Shown one piece after another: positions 54,257-64,000 of a DNA stretch of 64,000 nt. The position numbers and the translations under genes are program-made. The stretch comes from Actinoplanes sandaracinus (GTDB taxonomy: Bacteria; Actinomycetota; Actinomycetes; Mycobacteriales; Micromonosporaceae). Position 1 is the stretch's first letter. The number at the start of each line of letters is the position of its first letter. The notes under the pieces were generated by a model. It was not told the DNA's origin, ran no database searches, and saw nothing but the letters and a program-made list of their open reading frames with translations. The stretch spans positions 161,660 through 225,659 of the forward strand of contig NZ_JASCTH010000004.1 in assembly GCF_030009775.1 (NCBI RefSeq), in the 5' to 3' direction.

Positions 54257-54283
54257 TTGGCACTCTGGTTGACGGAGTGCTAG
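54257..54283. promoter_or_regulatory. CIRCE operator 1 (HrcA site)
   Basis: TTGGCACTC-N9-GAGTGCTAG matches the CIRCE consensus TTAGCACTC-N9-GAGTGCTAA with two differences. HrcA binds such sites and represses chaperonin operons until heat shock. It overlaps the -35 box of the groES promoter. Confidence 0.92.
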
Positions 54284-54297
54284 TTCCGACATAGTCT
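54269..54297 (+). promoter_or_regulatory. groESL promoter
   Basis: TTGACG (54269-54274) and TAGTCT (54292-54297) with a 17-nt spacer form a good housekeeping promoter. The -35 box lies inside CIRCE 1, and transcription would start at about 54304, at the beginning of CIRCE 2. Confidence 0.75.
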
Positions 54298-54302
54298 CGG
54301 CG

Positions 54303-54329
54303 TTAGCACTCTCACCATGAGGGTGCCAG
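54303..54329. promoter_or_regulatory. CIRCE operator 2 (HrcA site)
   Basis: TTAGCACTC-N9-GGGTGCCAG has a perfect left half and a right half with weaker fit. It lies at or just after the predicted transcription start, 46 bp beyond CIRCE 1 (start to start), so HrcA could block both promoter and start point. Confidence 0.88.
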
Positions 54330-54459
54330 CCGCCCGGCTCGTCCGTGCGGCCAGGCACCAGGCGGACCGGCACCCGCGACGACGGCCCCGCCCGGTGGCA
54401 TGAGGCATTGACCGGCCTGGTTCATGGCCGGCGAAACCTGTACCCAGGAGGGTATGCCC

Positions 54460-54768
54460 GTGACTACCGCGACAAAGGTTGCGATCAAGCCGCTCGAGGA
54501 CCGCATCGTGGTCCAGGCAAACGAGGCCGAGACGACCACCGCGTCCGGCATCGTGATCCCCGACACCGCCAAGGAGAAGCCCCAGGAGGGCACCGTCCTC
54601 GCCGTCGGCCCCGGCCGGATCGACGACAAGGGCAACCGCGTCCCGCTCGACGTCAAGGTCGGCGACGTTGTCCTCTACTCGAAGTACGGCGGCACCGAGG
54701 TCAAGTACGCCGGCGAGGAGTACCTGGTGCTCTCCGCCCGCGACGTCCTCGCGGTCATCGAGAAGTAA
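54460..54768 (+). CDS. groES: Co-chaperonin GroES
   Basis: This 102-residue protein forms the heptameric lid of Gro[17 protein letters not shown], the mobile-loop region [15 protein letters not shown] and the C-terminal [15 protein letters not shown] are typical. The GTG at 54460 is preferred, because AGGAGG ends 8 nt before it; the ATG at 54454 is only 1 nt from that site. It is controlled by two CIRCE operators and is followed by groEL. Confidence 0.96.
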   Translation: MTTATKVAIKPLEDRIVVQANEAETTTASGIVIPDTAKEKPQEGTVLAVGPGRIDDKGNRVPLDVKVGDVVLYSKYGGTEVKYAGEEYLVLSARDVLAVIEK

Positions 54769-54786
54769 GACCTAGCTGACTGCACA

Positions 54787-54819
54787 GGCGCCCTGTTCCG
54801 ATTCTCGGGGCAGGGCGCC
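54787..54819 (+). terminator. Intercistronic stem-loop, groES-groEL
   Basis: GGCGCCCTG (54787-54795) pairs with CAGGGCGCC (54811-54819) around a 15-nt loop, with three further outer pairs beyond a mismatch. It may set the ratio of GroES to GroEL or mark an RNA processing site. Confidence 0.5.
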
Positions 54820-54828
54820 GGTGCGTGA

Positions 54829-56487
<1,659 letters not shown>

Positions 56488-56496
56488 TCCGGTCGT

Positions 56497-58269
56497 CTAA
56501 GGAAAAGGCGCGCCCTGCGGGCGCGCCTTTTTCCGTGCGCCCCCCTGCCACGAGTCCCACAGCGCGGCGTACGCCCCACCCGCCGCGACCAGTTCGTCGT
56601 GCGAGCCGAGTTCGACGATCCGCCCGTCAGCCATCACCGCCACCCGGTCCGCGTCGTGGGCCGAGAAGAGCCGGTGTGCGATCGCCACCACGGTTCGCCC
56701 GCTGACCACCGCCGCGAGCGACCGCTCCAGATCACGGGCGGCCCGCGGGTCCAGCATCGCGGTCGCCTCGTCCAGCACCAGCGTGTGCGGGTCGGCGATC
56801 ACCAGACGGGCCAGCGCCACCTGCTGCGCCTGGGCGGGCGAGAGCTCACCGGCGCCGACCACCGTGTCCAGCCCATCCGGCAGGGCGTCCACCCAGGTGA
56901 GAGCCTGCACCGCGGTGAGCGCGGCCCGGATCTCGCCGTCCTGAGCGGTGGGCCGGACCATGGCGACGTTGTCGCGGATCGTACCGATGAAGACGTGGTG
57001 TTCCTGGGTGACCAGGGCGACCTCGGCGCGTAACCGCTCCGGTGGCAGCGCTGCCAGCGGAACACCGCCCACGGTGACGCTCCCCGCGGTCGGCTGATGG
57101 ACCCCGGCGAGCAGACGGCCGAGAGTGGACTTGCCGGCCCCCGAGACGCCGACGACGGCGAGCCGCTCGCCGGGTTCGAGGACCAGGTCGAGGCCGTGCA
57201 GCACCTCCCGCCCGGGTTCATAGGCGAACCGCACGCCGCGTACCTCGATGCGGTTTCCCGACGGCTCCGCGGCGGCGGTGACCTCCGGCACCGGGCCGGC
57301 CGTCACACCGAGCAGCCGGGCCAGCGCGGCCGCGCCCACCTCCAGTTCGTCGAGCCAGCCGACGAGCCGGTCCAGAGGGTCGACCAGCTGCTGCACGTAG
57401 ATCACCGCGGCGGTCAGCGCGCCCAGCGTGACCACCCCCTCCAGGTAGAGCCAGCCACCGGCGAGCAGGGTCAGCACCATCGGCACCACGTAGCTGATCT
57501 CGATCACCGGCCACCAGACGGTCCGCAGGTGCAGGGTGTACCGCTCGGCCCGCCAGGACCGCCGCAGGTCGATGTCGGTCCGTTCCATCCGCTGCCGTTG
57601 CCGCCCCAGCGCCTCCACCGTCCGGGCACTCTCCACCGTCTCGGTCAGGCCCTCGGTCACGTCCGAGTAGGCCGCGTTCTGGCGCAGGTACCCGGCCGGC
57701 GCGTGCCGCAGGTACCACCGGCTCCCGACCACCATGATCGGCAGCCCGATCAGCAGCGGCACCGCGAAGATCGGGCTGACCAGCACCAGCGCCCCGACCA
57801 CGAGACACAGGGTGGTCAGGGCGATCAGCGTCTCCGGCACCGCGAAACGGACGCATTTGGACAGCGCGTCGACATCCCGGGTGGCCCGGGTCAGCAGATC
57901 ACCGGACCCGGCCGCCTCCACCGTGGACAGCGGTAGCGCCAGCACCCGCGCGACGAACTCCTCCCGCAGCCGGGCCAGCACTCGCTCTCCCAGCCGGGCC
58001 GAGGCCAGATGCGCCGACCTGGTCAGCGTCGCCTGCACCACCACGAATCCGGCGATGGCGAACGCGAGCTGATCGAGTTCAGACAAGGAGCGTCCATCAT
58101 GGACGCCCTGGACCAGCTCGCCGAGAAGCCGCGGACCGGCCAGACCGGCCAGCGCGGCGGCCACGTGCAAGCAGAGCGTGGCACGGAACAACGCCGGGTA
58201 ACGGCGGATCAGGTCGCGGGCGTACCGGCGGGCCTGCGCGGCGCTCGCCACCGGCAACAGCCGGTTCAC
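56497..58269 (-). CDS. ABC exporter half-transporter with catalytic Walker motifs
   Basis: This 590-residue protein has an N-terminal six-helix exporter membrane domain (about 1-310) and a C-terminal ATPase domain. Walker A (GVSGAGKSTLG), Walker B (TLVLDEATAMLD) and the H-loop (VAIAHRL) are intact. The signature, usually LSGGQ, reads LSPAQAQQ. Its partner, encoded just upstream with a 4-nt overlap, has the opposite defects, so the two must form a heterodimer with one working ATP site. The substrate is unknown. The extreme C-terminus is encoded within the groEL terminator. Confidence 0.9.
   Translation of the reverse strand: MNRLLPVASAAQARRYARDLIRRYPALFRATLCLHVAAALAGLAGPRLLGELVQGVHDGRSLSELDQLAFAIAGFVVVQATLTRSAHLASARLGERVLARLREEFVARVLALPLSTVEAAGSGDLLTRATRDVDALSKCVRFAVPETLIALTTLCLVVGALVLVSPIFAVPLLIGLPIMVVGSRWYLRHAPAGYLRQNAAYSDVTEGLTETVESARTVEALGRQRQRMERTDIDLRRSWRAERYTLHLRTVWWPVIEISYVVPMVLTLLAGGWLYLEGVVTLGALTAAVIYVQQLVDPLDRLVGWLDELEVGAAALARLLGVTAGPVPEVTAAAEPSGNRIEVRGVRFAYEPGREVLHGLDLVLEPGERLAVVGVSGAGKSTLGRLLAGVHQPTAGSVTVGGVPLAALPPERLRAEVALVTQEHHVFIGTIRDNVAMVRPTAQDGEIRAALTAVQALTWVDALPDGLDTVVGAGELSPAQAQQVALARLVIADPHTLVLDEATAMLDPRAARDLERSLAAVVSGRTVVAIAHRLFSAHDADRVAVMADGRIVELGSHDELVAAGGAYAALWDSWQGGARKKARPQGAPFP
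56503..56531. terminator. Intrinsic terminator after groEL, within ABC gene 3' end
   Basis: AAAAGGCGCGCCC (56503-56515) pairs perfectly with GGGCGCGCCTTTT (56519-56531) around a TGC loop, followed by another T. It is a classic terminator for groEL and also encodes the last residues (KARPQGAPFP) of the convergent ABC exporter gene. Confidence 0.9.
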
Positions 58270-59981
58270 GGAGACTCCCCGCGCTTCTCCTCCGGCGAGG
58301 TTTCGCTCTCCCGCAGAACCAGCCGGGCATAGCCGGGTTCGGTGCGCAGCAGCTCGGCATGCGGGCCGGCGGCGACCATCCGGCCGCCCTCGACATAGCA
58401 GACCTGATCGGCCTGGACCAGCATCAACGGGCTGCTCGTGCAGATCACCGTCGTCCGGCCGCTCCGCGCCACCCGCAGGCGCTCGGCGATCCGGGCCTCG
58501 GTGTAGGCGTCCACCGCGTTCGTCGGCTCGACCAGGATCAGCACCTCCGGGTCGGCGATCAGCGCACGGGCCAGGCGCAGCCGCTGCTGCTGGCCACCGG
58601 AGAAGGAACGGCCGCGGTCGGCCACCACGGTGTCCGGGCCGTCCGGCAGCGCGTCGAGGATCTCGGTGGCCTCGGCGGCGGCCAGAGCCGCGGGCAGAGT
58701 GCCCCGGTCGTCCGGGTCGAGGTCCGACCGCAGCCGGCCGGAGAACAGCCGGGCCTCGTTGTCGACGACCAGGATCCGCCGGCGCACCTCGGACAGGGCC
58801 GCCGCGGAGAGCGGGACACCGCCGAGGGTGGCGCCCTCGGCGTACCGGCCGAACCGGTCGGCGATCCGGGCCGCGTCAACGGGGGCCGTGGCGGCGATCG
58901 CGGTGAGACGGCCGGGCGGCGCCCGTACCCCCGACTCGGAATCCACCAGCTCACCCACCGGAAGCGGCGCCGGATCCGGAGGATCCGGCAGGTCGCCGTG
59001 CTCACGCAGCATCGCCACGACGCGGCGGCTGGAGACGTGGCCCCGAGTCATCTTGTCGATCGCCTCGGTGAGCTGGCGCAGCGGCGCGACCAGGAACGCG
59101 GCGTACGCGTAGAACGCCACCAACTGCCCCACCGTGATCTCCCCGGCCGCCGCGAAGCGCACGCCCAGCCAGGTGACCAGCACCAGGAACACGCCCGGCA
59201 GCAGCACCTGCGCCGCCTCCAGCAGCGACTCGATCCGCGCGGTGCGCACACCCGCCTCGCCCAGCGCCCGCGACTCCGCCTTGTACCAGGCCGCCATGGT
59301 CGCCTCACCGCCGACTCCACGCAGCACCCGCAACCCGCCCACCAGGTCCGCGGCCCGCCCGGTCAGCCGGCCCTGATGGTCCCGGTAGTCGCGCTGCCGC
59401 CGGTGCAGCGGCGGGATCAGAACCCCCACCACCAACATCAGCAGCGGTACGCCCAGCAGCACCACCAGTCCCAGCGGCACCGACGTGTGAAGCAGGACGA
59501 CCGTCACGGTGATCACGGCCAGCAGCGAGCCGATACCGCGCGAAGTGATGTCGACGGCGCCGCCGATGTGAGTGATGTCCGAGGTGCCGATCGCGACCAC
59601 CTCGCCCGCGTCGAGCCGCCGCGGCAGGGCTGATCCGAGCCGGTTCGCCTGGCGGATCACCACCTGCACGGTCCGGAAGGCGGCGCCCAGCCAGTTCGTC
59701 ACCGCGAACCGGTGCCGGGCGATGCCGGTGAACGCCTGCACCAGCCCGAGACCGAACAGCAGCAGTCCCCAGCCGAGCAGGGCCGGCCGGTTCTGCGCGA
59801 CGGCGGCGTCGATGGCCCAGCCGACGACCGCGGGCACCAGCGCCTGACAGCCCATCCAGGCGATCGCCAGCAGTGCCGCGGCGGCCACCGTCAGGCGGGA
59901 CCGCCGGGCGAGCCAGAACAGATATCGGGTGGCGGACCGGGCATCAGGCGGACCGGGATCAATCACTGGCAGTCTTCGCAT
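58266..59981 (-). CDS. ABC exporter half-transporter with degenerate ATP site
   Basis: This 571-residue protein has the same exporter layout, with a membrane domain to about residue 320. Its ATPase domain has an intact signature (SFSGGQQQRLRLARAL), but Walker A is lost altogether (AIAATAPVDAARIAD in its place). Walker B has Val for Asp (ILVEPTNAVD), and the H-loop His is replaced (VICTSSP). It can supply the signature for the partner's ATP but cannot hold ATP in the normal way itself. This is an extreme form of the asymmetric exporters such as TM287/288 and TmrAB. Confidence 0.9.
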   Translation of the reverse strand: MRRLPVIDPGPPDARSATRYLFWLARRSRLTVAAAALLAIAWMGCQALVPAVVGWAIDAAVAQNRPALLGWGLLLFGLGLVQAFTGIARHRFAVTNWLGAAFRTVQVVIRQANRLGSALPRRLDAGEVVAIGTSDITHIGGAVDITSRGIGSLLAVITVTVVLLHTSVPLGLVVLLGVPLLMLVVGVLIPPLHRRQRDYRDHQGRLTGRAADLVGGLRVLRGVGGEATMAAWYKAESRALGEAGVRTARIESLLEAAQVLLPGVFLVLVTWLGVRFAAAGEITVGQLVAFYAYAAFLVAPLRQLTEAIDKMTRGHVSSRRVVAMLREHGDLPDPPDPAPLPVGELVDSESGVRAPPGRLTAIAATAPVDAARIADRFGRYAEGATLGGVPLSAAALSEVRRRILVVDNEARLFSGRLRSDLDPDDRGTLPAALAAAEATEILDALPDGPDTVVADRGRSFSGGQQQRLRLARALIADPEVLILVEPTNAVDAYTEARIAERLRVARSGRTTVICTSSPLMLVQADQVCYVEGGRMVAAGPHAELLRTEPGYARLVLRESETSPEEKRGESP

Positions 59982-60023
59982 CAGGCCCCGACGGTAAGGC
60001 CGGGGTGCGCCGACTGCGAGCGA

Positions 60024-60278
60024 TCAGCGATCGACCGGGTTGAAATCCCAGACGTGCGGAGCACGTGCCACCAGGTTCTCCGGCGGGGTACGCATGCTCT
60101 CCGGAGAGTTGCGCCATTTGGTGATGACGACGATGCGATGATCGGTGGACGAATAGACGTCACTCGACACATGTTGTGGCAGTACCTCCAGAGCAGGTAC
60201 CGCCGTGTCGCAGACCCAGGCCAGCAGCTCGTCAAAGCCACTGCGCGAGGCCCGCACCTCCCACATCCGCGCGATCAT
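60024..60278 (-). CDS. Small hypothetical protein (ABM-like)
   Basis: This 84-residue protein (MIARMWEVRAS at the start, VVITKWRNSPESM in the middle, VWDFNPVDR at the end) has the size and strand pattern of the dimeric alpha-beta barrel proteins related to antibiotic biosynthesis monooxygenases. No catalytic residues can be assigned. It follows tsaD by 9 nt, so it is probably the tail of the t6A operon. Confidence 0.65.
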   Translation of the reverse strand: MIARMWEVRASRSGFDELLAWVCDTAVPALEVLPQHVSSDVYSSTDHRIVVITKWRNSPESMRTPPENLVARAPHVWDFNPVDR

Positions 60279-60287
60279 GCACGCTTC

Positions 60288-61340
60288 CTACCCCGGCACA
60301 CTCACCGTGGTCAAACCCATGGCGGAATCCGCCGGCAGATCGAGGCGGCTCGGCGCGACGCCGGCTTTCACCAGATGCGAGCCGAGCGCGGCGACCATCG
60401 CGCCGTTGTCGGTGCACAGAGCCGGGCGGGGCACGCGCACCACGATCCCGTGTTTGGCGGCGCGTTCCCCGGCGAGTGCGCGCAGTCGCGAGTTCGCCGC
60501 CACCCCACCGCCGATGACCAGTGTCTTCACCCCGGTGGACAGGCACGCGTCGATCGCCTTGGCGGTCAGCACGTCACATACCGCCTCCTGGAAGCTCGCC
60601 GACACGTCGTTCACCGGCACCGGCTCACCGGCCCGCTCGCGGCTCTCCACCCAGCGAGCCACCGCCGTCTTCAGCCCGGAGAACGAGAAGTCGAACCGGT
60701 GCGCCGCCAGGTCCTTGGCGGCGGTCAGGCCACGCGGGAAGACGATCGACGCCGGATCGCCCTCGCGGGCCGCCCGGTCGATGATCGGCCCACCCGGGAA
60801 CCCCAGACCGAGCAGGCGGGCCACCTTGTCGAAAGCCTCACCGGCCGCGTCGTCGATGGTCGCGCCGAGCGGCGTCACCCCGGCCGTGATGTCGTCGACC
60901 AGCAGCAGCGAGGAGTGGCCGCCGGAGACCAGCATCGCCACCGCGGGCTCGGGCAGCGGGCCGTGCTCCAAGGTGTCCACCGCCACGTGCGCGGCCAGAT
61001 GGTTGACGCCGTAGATCGGCTTCTCGGCGGCCAGGGCGTAGCCTTTCGCCGCCGCCACCCCGACCAGCAGAGCCCCGGCCAGACCCGGCCCGCTGGTCAC
61101 GGCGATCGCGTCGATGTCGGCGAGCGTCACACCGGCCTCGTCGAGCGCCCGCTGCATGGTCGGGACCAGCGCCTCCAGGTGCGCCCGGCTCGCCACCTCG
61201 GGCACCACACCGCCGAAACGGGCATGCTGGTCCACACTGGACGCCAGTGCGTCAGCGAGCAGGGTGTGCCCGCGCACGATGCCGACACCGGTCTCGTCGC
61301 AGGAGGTCTCGATCCCGAGGACCAGGGGTTCGTCACGCAT
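60288..61340 (-). CDS. tsaD: tRNA t6A threonylcarbamoyltransferase TsaD
   Basis: This 350-residue ASKHA-fold enzyme transfers the threonylcarbamoyl group to A37 of ANN-reading tRNAs, together with TsaB and TsaE. The metal-binding HLAAH (after [11 protein letters not shown]), [15 protein letters not shown] and [14 protein letters not shown] motifs are present. It overlaps rimI by 8 nt. The other t6A genes, tsaB and tsaE, are in the same operon. Confidence 0.96.
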   Translation of the reverse strand: MRDEPLVLGIETSCDETGVGIVRGHTLLADALASSVDQHARFGGVVPEVASRAHLEALVPTMQRALDEAGVTLADIDAIAVTSGPGLAGALLVGVAAAKGYALAAEKPIYGVNHLAAHVAVDTLEHGPLPEPAVAMLVSGGHSSLLLVDDITAGVTPLGATIDDAAGEAFDKVARLLGLGFPGGPIIDRAAREGDPASIVFPRGLTAAKDLAAHRFDFSFSGLKTAVARWVESRERAGEPVPVNDVSASFQEAVCDVLTAKAIDACLSTGVKTLVIGGGVAANSRLRALAGERAAKHGIVVRVPRPALCTDNGAMVAALGSHLVKAGVAPSRLDLPADSAMGLTTVSVPG

Positions 61341-61782
61341 TGCGCATCATCACCAGGGCGTCCGTGTTGCTGGGTTGGTAGTAGCCGCGCCGGATGCCGA
61401 CCGGCTCGAAGTCGTAACTCGCGTAGAGCCGCTGCGCCGGGGCGTTGTCGACCGCCACCTCCAGCAGCGTCTTGCGGGTGCCGCGGCGGGTGGCCTCGGC
61501 GAGCAGAGCCTCCAGCAGGACGCGGCCGAGGCCGCGGCGCTGAGCGTCCCGGCGGACCGCGATGTTCTGCACCCACGACTCGTCGCTGTCCACGACGGAC
61601 AGACCGGCATAGCCGACCACTGCGGTGTCGTCGAGGGCGGCCAGATAGAACTGGCCCGTCGCCAGCTCGTTCCAGAACATGGCGGCCGACCATTTCTCCG
61701 GCCCGAACAGGTCCTCCTCGATCGGGAGCACCTCGTCGATGTGCCACCACCGGAAACGCTCGACGCTGATCGGCTCGCCCAT
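61333..61782 (-). CDS. rimI: Ribosomal-protein-alanine N-acetyltransferase RimI
   Basis: This 149-residue GNAT-family enzyme acetylates the N-terminus of ribosomal protein S18 in known cases. The acetyl-CoA motif is [19 protein letters not shown], preceded by ESWVQNIAV and followed by [14 protein letters not shown]. It lies between tsaB (1-nt overlap) and tsaD (8-nt overlap), its standard place in actinobacteria. Confidence 0.93.
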   Translation of the reverse strand: MGEPISVERFRWWHIDEVLPIEEDLFGPEKWSAAMFWNELATGQFYLAALDDTAVVGYAGLSVVDSDESWVQNIAVRRDAQRRGLGRVLLEALLAEATRRGTRKTLLEVAVDNAPAQRLYASYDFEPVGIRRGYYQPSNTDALVMMRNA

Positions 61783-62510
61783 CAGGTCAGCACCGGCTTG
61801 CGGGCGGCCGGCTCCACCGCGTCGGGGCGCCGCAGGTAAAGCGGGGTCAGGATCTCGCTCGGGGCTCCCTCACGGATCCGCGGGGCCGCGAGCGCGACCA
61901 GCGCCGCGCCCGGCGGATAGAGCAGATGCTCCTCCACCGGCACGCCGAACACGTCGCCGTATTTCAGGGCGCCCTCCCCCGCCGCACGGTCCACCAGCCC
62001 GGACACCGATGCCTCACCGGGGATCAGCACGCCCGCGGGCAGCGCGTCACCCACCGCACCCCGCAGCAGGGCGGCCACGTCGGCGGGCTTGGCCACCTCG
62101 GGGCCGGCCACCCGAACGCCGTCGGCATAGGTCGCGAAGTAGACCTCGCGCCGCCGGGCATCGGTGGCGATCAGCACCCGTCCCGGGCCGGCCGCCCGGC
62201 CCAGCGCGTCCAGGGAGCAGACGCCGTACGTCGGGATGCCCAGCGCCTGTCCCATGCTCGCCGCGGTGGCCAGCCCGACCCGCAGGCCGGTGAACGGCCC
62301 GGGGCCGAGCCCGGCCACGATCGCGACGAGGTCACGCGGCCGACGACCGGCGTCGGCCAGAACGGCGGCGATCTCGGGGGCGAGTCTCTCCCCGTGGGCG
62401 CGCGGATCGACGGTCCGCCGCTCGGTGACCCCGGACAGGCCGTCCGGTGTCACCTCGACGAGCGCCGCCGTCGAGGCGGGGGTTGCGGTGTCCAGAGCCA
62501 GTACCAGCAC
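61782..62510 (-). CDS. tsaB: t6A biosynthesis scaffold protein TsaB
   Basis: This 242-residue ASKHA-fold protein forms the platform for TsaD and TsaE. It starts MLVLALDTATPASTAALV and has GLGPGPFTGLRVGLATAASMG, the most conserved segment of the family. No ATPase metal motif is present, as expected. It follows ung by 9 nt. Confidence 0.94.
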   Translation of the reverse strand: MLVLALDTATPASTAALVEVTPDGLSGVTERRTVDPRAHGERLAPEIAAVLADAGRRPRDLVAIVAGLGPGPFTGLRVGLATAASMGQALGIPTYGVCSLDALGRAAGPGRVLIATDARRREVYFATYADGVRVAGPEVAKPADVAALLRGAVGDALPAGVLIPGEASVSGLVDRAAGEGALKYGDVFGVPVEEHLLYPPGAALVALAAPRIREGAPSEILTPLYLRRPDAVEPAARKPVLT

Positions 62511-62519
62511 AAGGTGACC

Positions 62520-63203
62520 CTAGACGGTGGCTTTCGGGTCCCAGTCGATGACCGGCCGTCCGCCGTCGGCCAGGGCCTTGTTGGCCGCGCTGAACGGACG
62601 GCTGCCGAGGAAGCCGGCCCGGTTCAGCGGGCTCGGGTGCCCGGCTTCCAGCACGGCGTGCACCGGGTTCGTGACCAGGGCGGCCTTCTTCTTCGCATAG
62701 CTGCCCCAGAGCATGAAGACGATCCGCTCGTTCCGCGCGTCGAGGGCACGGATGGTGGCGTCGGTGAACGCCTCCCAACCCTTGTTGCCGTGCGAGCCGG
62801 CCTTGCCCGCGCGGACCGTCAGCACCGCGTTGAGCAGCAGCACGCCCTGTTTCGCCCAGCCGGTCAGATCGCCGCTCGCCGGCTTGGGAACGTTGAGGTC
62901 CTCGTTGAGCTCCTTGAAGACGTTGCTCAGCGACGGCGGCCGGCGCACCCCGTCACGCACGCTGAAACTCAGCCCGTGCGCCTGCCCCGGGCCGTGGTAC
63001 GGGTCCTGGCCGAGGATCAGCACCCTGGTCTCGGACGGCGAGCACAGCCGGTACGCCGCGAACAGGTCCTCCATCGGTGGGTAGACCGTCTCGTTCGCAT
63101 ACTCCCCGGCCACCCACGCGCCCAGGGCCGCGGTCGCCGCCTCGTCGAGGAAGGGGGTCAGTTCGTCGCGCCACTTGGGGGGAAGCAGCTCGGTCAGATT
63201 CAC
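62520..63203 (-). CDS. ung: Uracil-DNA glycosylase
   Basis: This 227-residue repair enzyme removes uracil from DNA. The catalytic Asp is in ILGQDPYHGPGQAHGLSFSV, the uracil-binding Asn in LLLNAVLTVRAG, and the DNA-intercalating His loop in GHPSPLNRAGF. The GTG start at 63203 overlaps the tsaE stop as GTGA, with GGAGA upstream. It sits inside the t6A operon between tsaE and tsaB, which is unusual in my knowledge of this operon. Confidence 0.96.
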   Translation of the reverse strand: MNLTELLPPKWRDELTPFLDEAATAALGAWVAGEYANETVYPPMEDLFAAYRLCSPSETRVLILGQDPYHGPGQAHGLSFSVRDGVRRPPSLSNVFKELNEDLNVPKPASGDLTGWAKQGVLLLNAVLTVRAGKAGSHGNKGWEAFTDATIRALDARNERIVFMLWGSYAKKKAALVTNPVHAVLEAGHPSPLNRAGFLGSRPFSAANKALADGGRPVIDWDPKATV

Positions 63204-63649
63204 ATGGTCTCCAGTCGGTGTGCCCAGTCGCCGCCGTGCGGCACCAGATCGATGACGCGGGTGTCGTCGTCCAGCCGGTCGATGCGGACCCGCAGGTATT
63301 CGTCGTTCAGCTGCTCGACCATCCCGGCGCCCCACTCGATCACGGTGACCGCGTCGTCGGCGGAGGCGTCCAGGTCGAGATCGTCGATCTCGGCGCGCGG
63401 ATCCGGCCGGTCGCCCAGCCGGTACGCGTCGGCGTGCACCAGCGGCAGCGGCCCCCGATGCACCCGGGCGATCACGAACGTCGGCGAGGTGATCGGCCCC
63501 TGCACGCCCAGGCCCGCGCCGATGCCCTGCACCAGGGCCGTCTTGCCGGCGCCGAGCGGCCCGGTGAGTAGCACCAGGTCGCCGGCCCGCAGCACCGCGG
63601 CGAGCCGCTGCCCGAACTCGCGGGTGTCCTCGACGGTCTTGAGTTTCAC
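63200..63649 (-). CDS. tsaE: t6A biosynthesis ATPase TsaE
   Basis: This 149-residue P-loop protein drives turnover of the TsaBD complex. Walker A is LTGPLGAGKTALVQGIG, followed by ITSPTFVIARVH. The GTG start overlaps the preceding hydrolase stop by 4 nt, and its stop overlaps ung by 4 nt, so the whole operon is tightly coupled. Confidence 0.95.
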   Translation of the reverse strand: MKLKTVEDTREFGQRLAAVLRAGDLVLLTGPLGAGKTALVQGIGAGLGVQGPITSPTFVIARVHRGPLPLVHADAYRLGDRPDPRAEIDDLDLDASADDAVTVIEWGAGMVEQLNDEYLRVRIDRLDDDTRVIDLVPHGGDWAHRLETM

Positions 63650-64000
63650 GTCAGTTTCTCCAGGAACGGGATCAGCGCGGCGTTGACCTGATCGGCTTTC
63701 TCCAGCATCACCACGTGGCCGCTGCTCTCGATCTTCAGCAGCTCGGCCTCGGGCAGGTGCTTGAGGATCTCCTCGGAGTGGGTCGCCGGGGTCAGGTAGT
63801 CGCGGTCGCCGACGACGACCAGCACCGGCACACCACTCAACGCGGACAGCGCCGGGATGCGGTTGTGCGTGTAGAGGGTCTGCAGGTATTTGGTGAGCGT
63901 CTCCGCCGACGTCCGGGAATTCATGCTCTCCACGAACGTGACCAGCGACGCGCTGGGCTTGGCCTCACCGAACCCGTAACGCCGGGTGAGCAGCCAGGCC
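63646..64000 (-). CDS. Alpha/beta hydrolase, C-terminal part (runs off the window)
   Basis: Only the last 117 residues are inside the window; the start lies beyond position 64000. The visible part has the strand VPVLVVVGDRDYLTP, with the catalytic Asp region, and ESSGHVVMLEKADQV with the catalytic His, typical of the alpha/beta hydrolase fold. In actinobacteria a hydrolase of this kind often precedes tsaE. The substrate is unknown. Confidence 0.88.
   Translation of the reverse strand, partial: AWLLTRRYGFGEAKPSASLVTFVESMNSRTSAETLTKYLQTLYTHNRIPALSALSGVPVLVVVGDRDYLTPATHSEEILKHLPEAELLKIESSGHVVMLEKADQVNAALIPFLEKLT

Noticed and set aside
59981..60241. 86-codon frame overlapping the 84-residue gene at 60024
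   Set aside because: It is a different frame of the same stretch; the 60024-60278 frame has a better start, protein-like composition and operon spacing.

Overview
This is a high-GC actinobacterial chromosome segment, most likely from Micromonosporaceae (Actinoplanes-like); that placement is an inference from protein style and gene content, not a database match. The supporting signs are WhiB-family and BldM-like developmental regulators, a GroEL with a His-rich tail behind CIRCE operators, GuaB3 beside GuaB, PspC-type sensor kinases, frequent GTG starts, and gene order. The order chorismate mutase - pcrA - M23 peptidases - sucC - sucD - PerM - purN - purH resembles the Rv0948c-Rv0957 region of Mycobacterium tuberculosis. 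I see no tRNA, rRNA, insertion sequence, prophage or CRISPR array; this is essentially core chromosome.

Layout. 1-5.1 kb (minus): icd, mdh, purH, purN. 5.2-12.3 kb: a small membrane protein, PerM-like DUF6350, sucCD, an IcmB-like B12 protein and two M23 peptidases. 12.3-17.3 kb: pcrA, a secreted 5'-nucleotidase, and a chorismate mutase preceded by what looks like a Phe/Tyr attenuator. 17.3-17.8 kb: a gene-free stretch of tandem repeats and two 48-bp palindromic elements. 17.8-23.4 kb: a dipeptide ABC operon (A-B-C-D-F order). 23.7-27.4 kb: a two-component system whose kinase carries a PspC domain, divergent from a second PspC protein. 27.5-29.9 kb: convergent psd and pssA (phosphatidylethanolamine synthesis). 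30.1-33.7 kb: two double-Nudix proteins and guaA. 33.7-38.2 kb: secreted S8 protease, LCP protein and M1 metallopeptidase lipoprotein. 38.3-43.2 kb: guaB3, guaB, DUF5319, a BldM-like orphan regulator and a WhiD/WhiB3-like protein. 43.3-47.6 kb: membrane molybdenum oxidoreductase, a degenerate M16-like protein and a helical-repeat-like protein. 47.7-52.2 kb: xylose-type sugar ABC operon ending with a ROK regulator. 52.5-64 kb: YbaK, a THUMP-like methyltransferase, groES-groEL, a heterodimeric ABC exporter, and the t6A operon (tsaE-ung-tsaB-rimI-tsaD) behind a partial alpha/beta hydrolase.

The genes group into purine synthesis (purH, purN, guaA, guaB), the TCA cycle (icd, mdh, sucCD), envelope building and turnover (M23, LCP, PerM, psd, pssA), tRNA quality (ybaK and the tsa genes) and nutrient uptake. 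The points most worth a second look are the leaderless FFSY leader peptide and attenuator before chorismate mutase, the ABC exporter pair with reciprocally broken ATP-site motifs, the phosphatidylserine decarboxylase with a large Rossmann-like N-terminal extension, the twin 48-bp palindromes, the repeated 3'-end elements next to long hairpins, and the BldM-like regulator with a damaged receiver.
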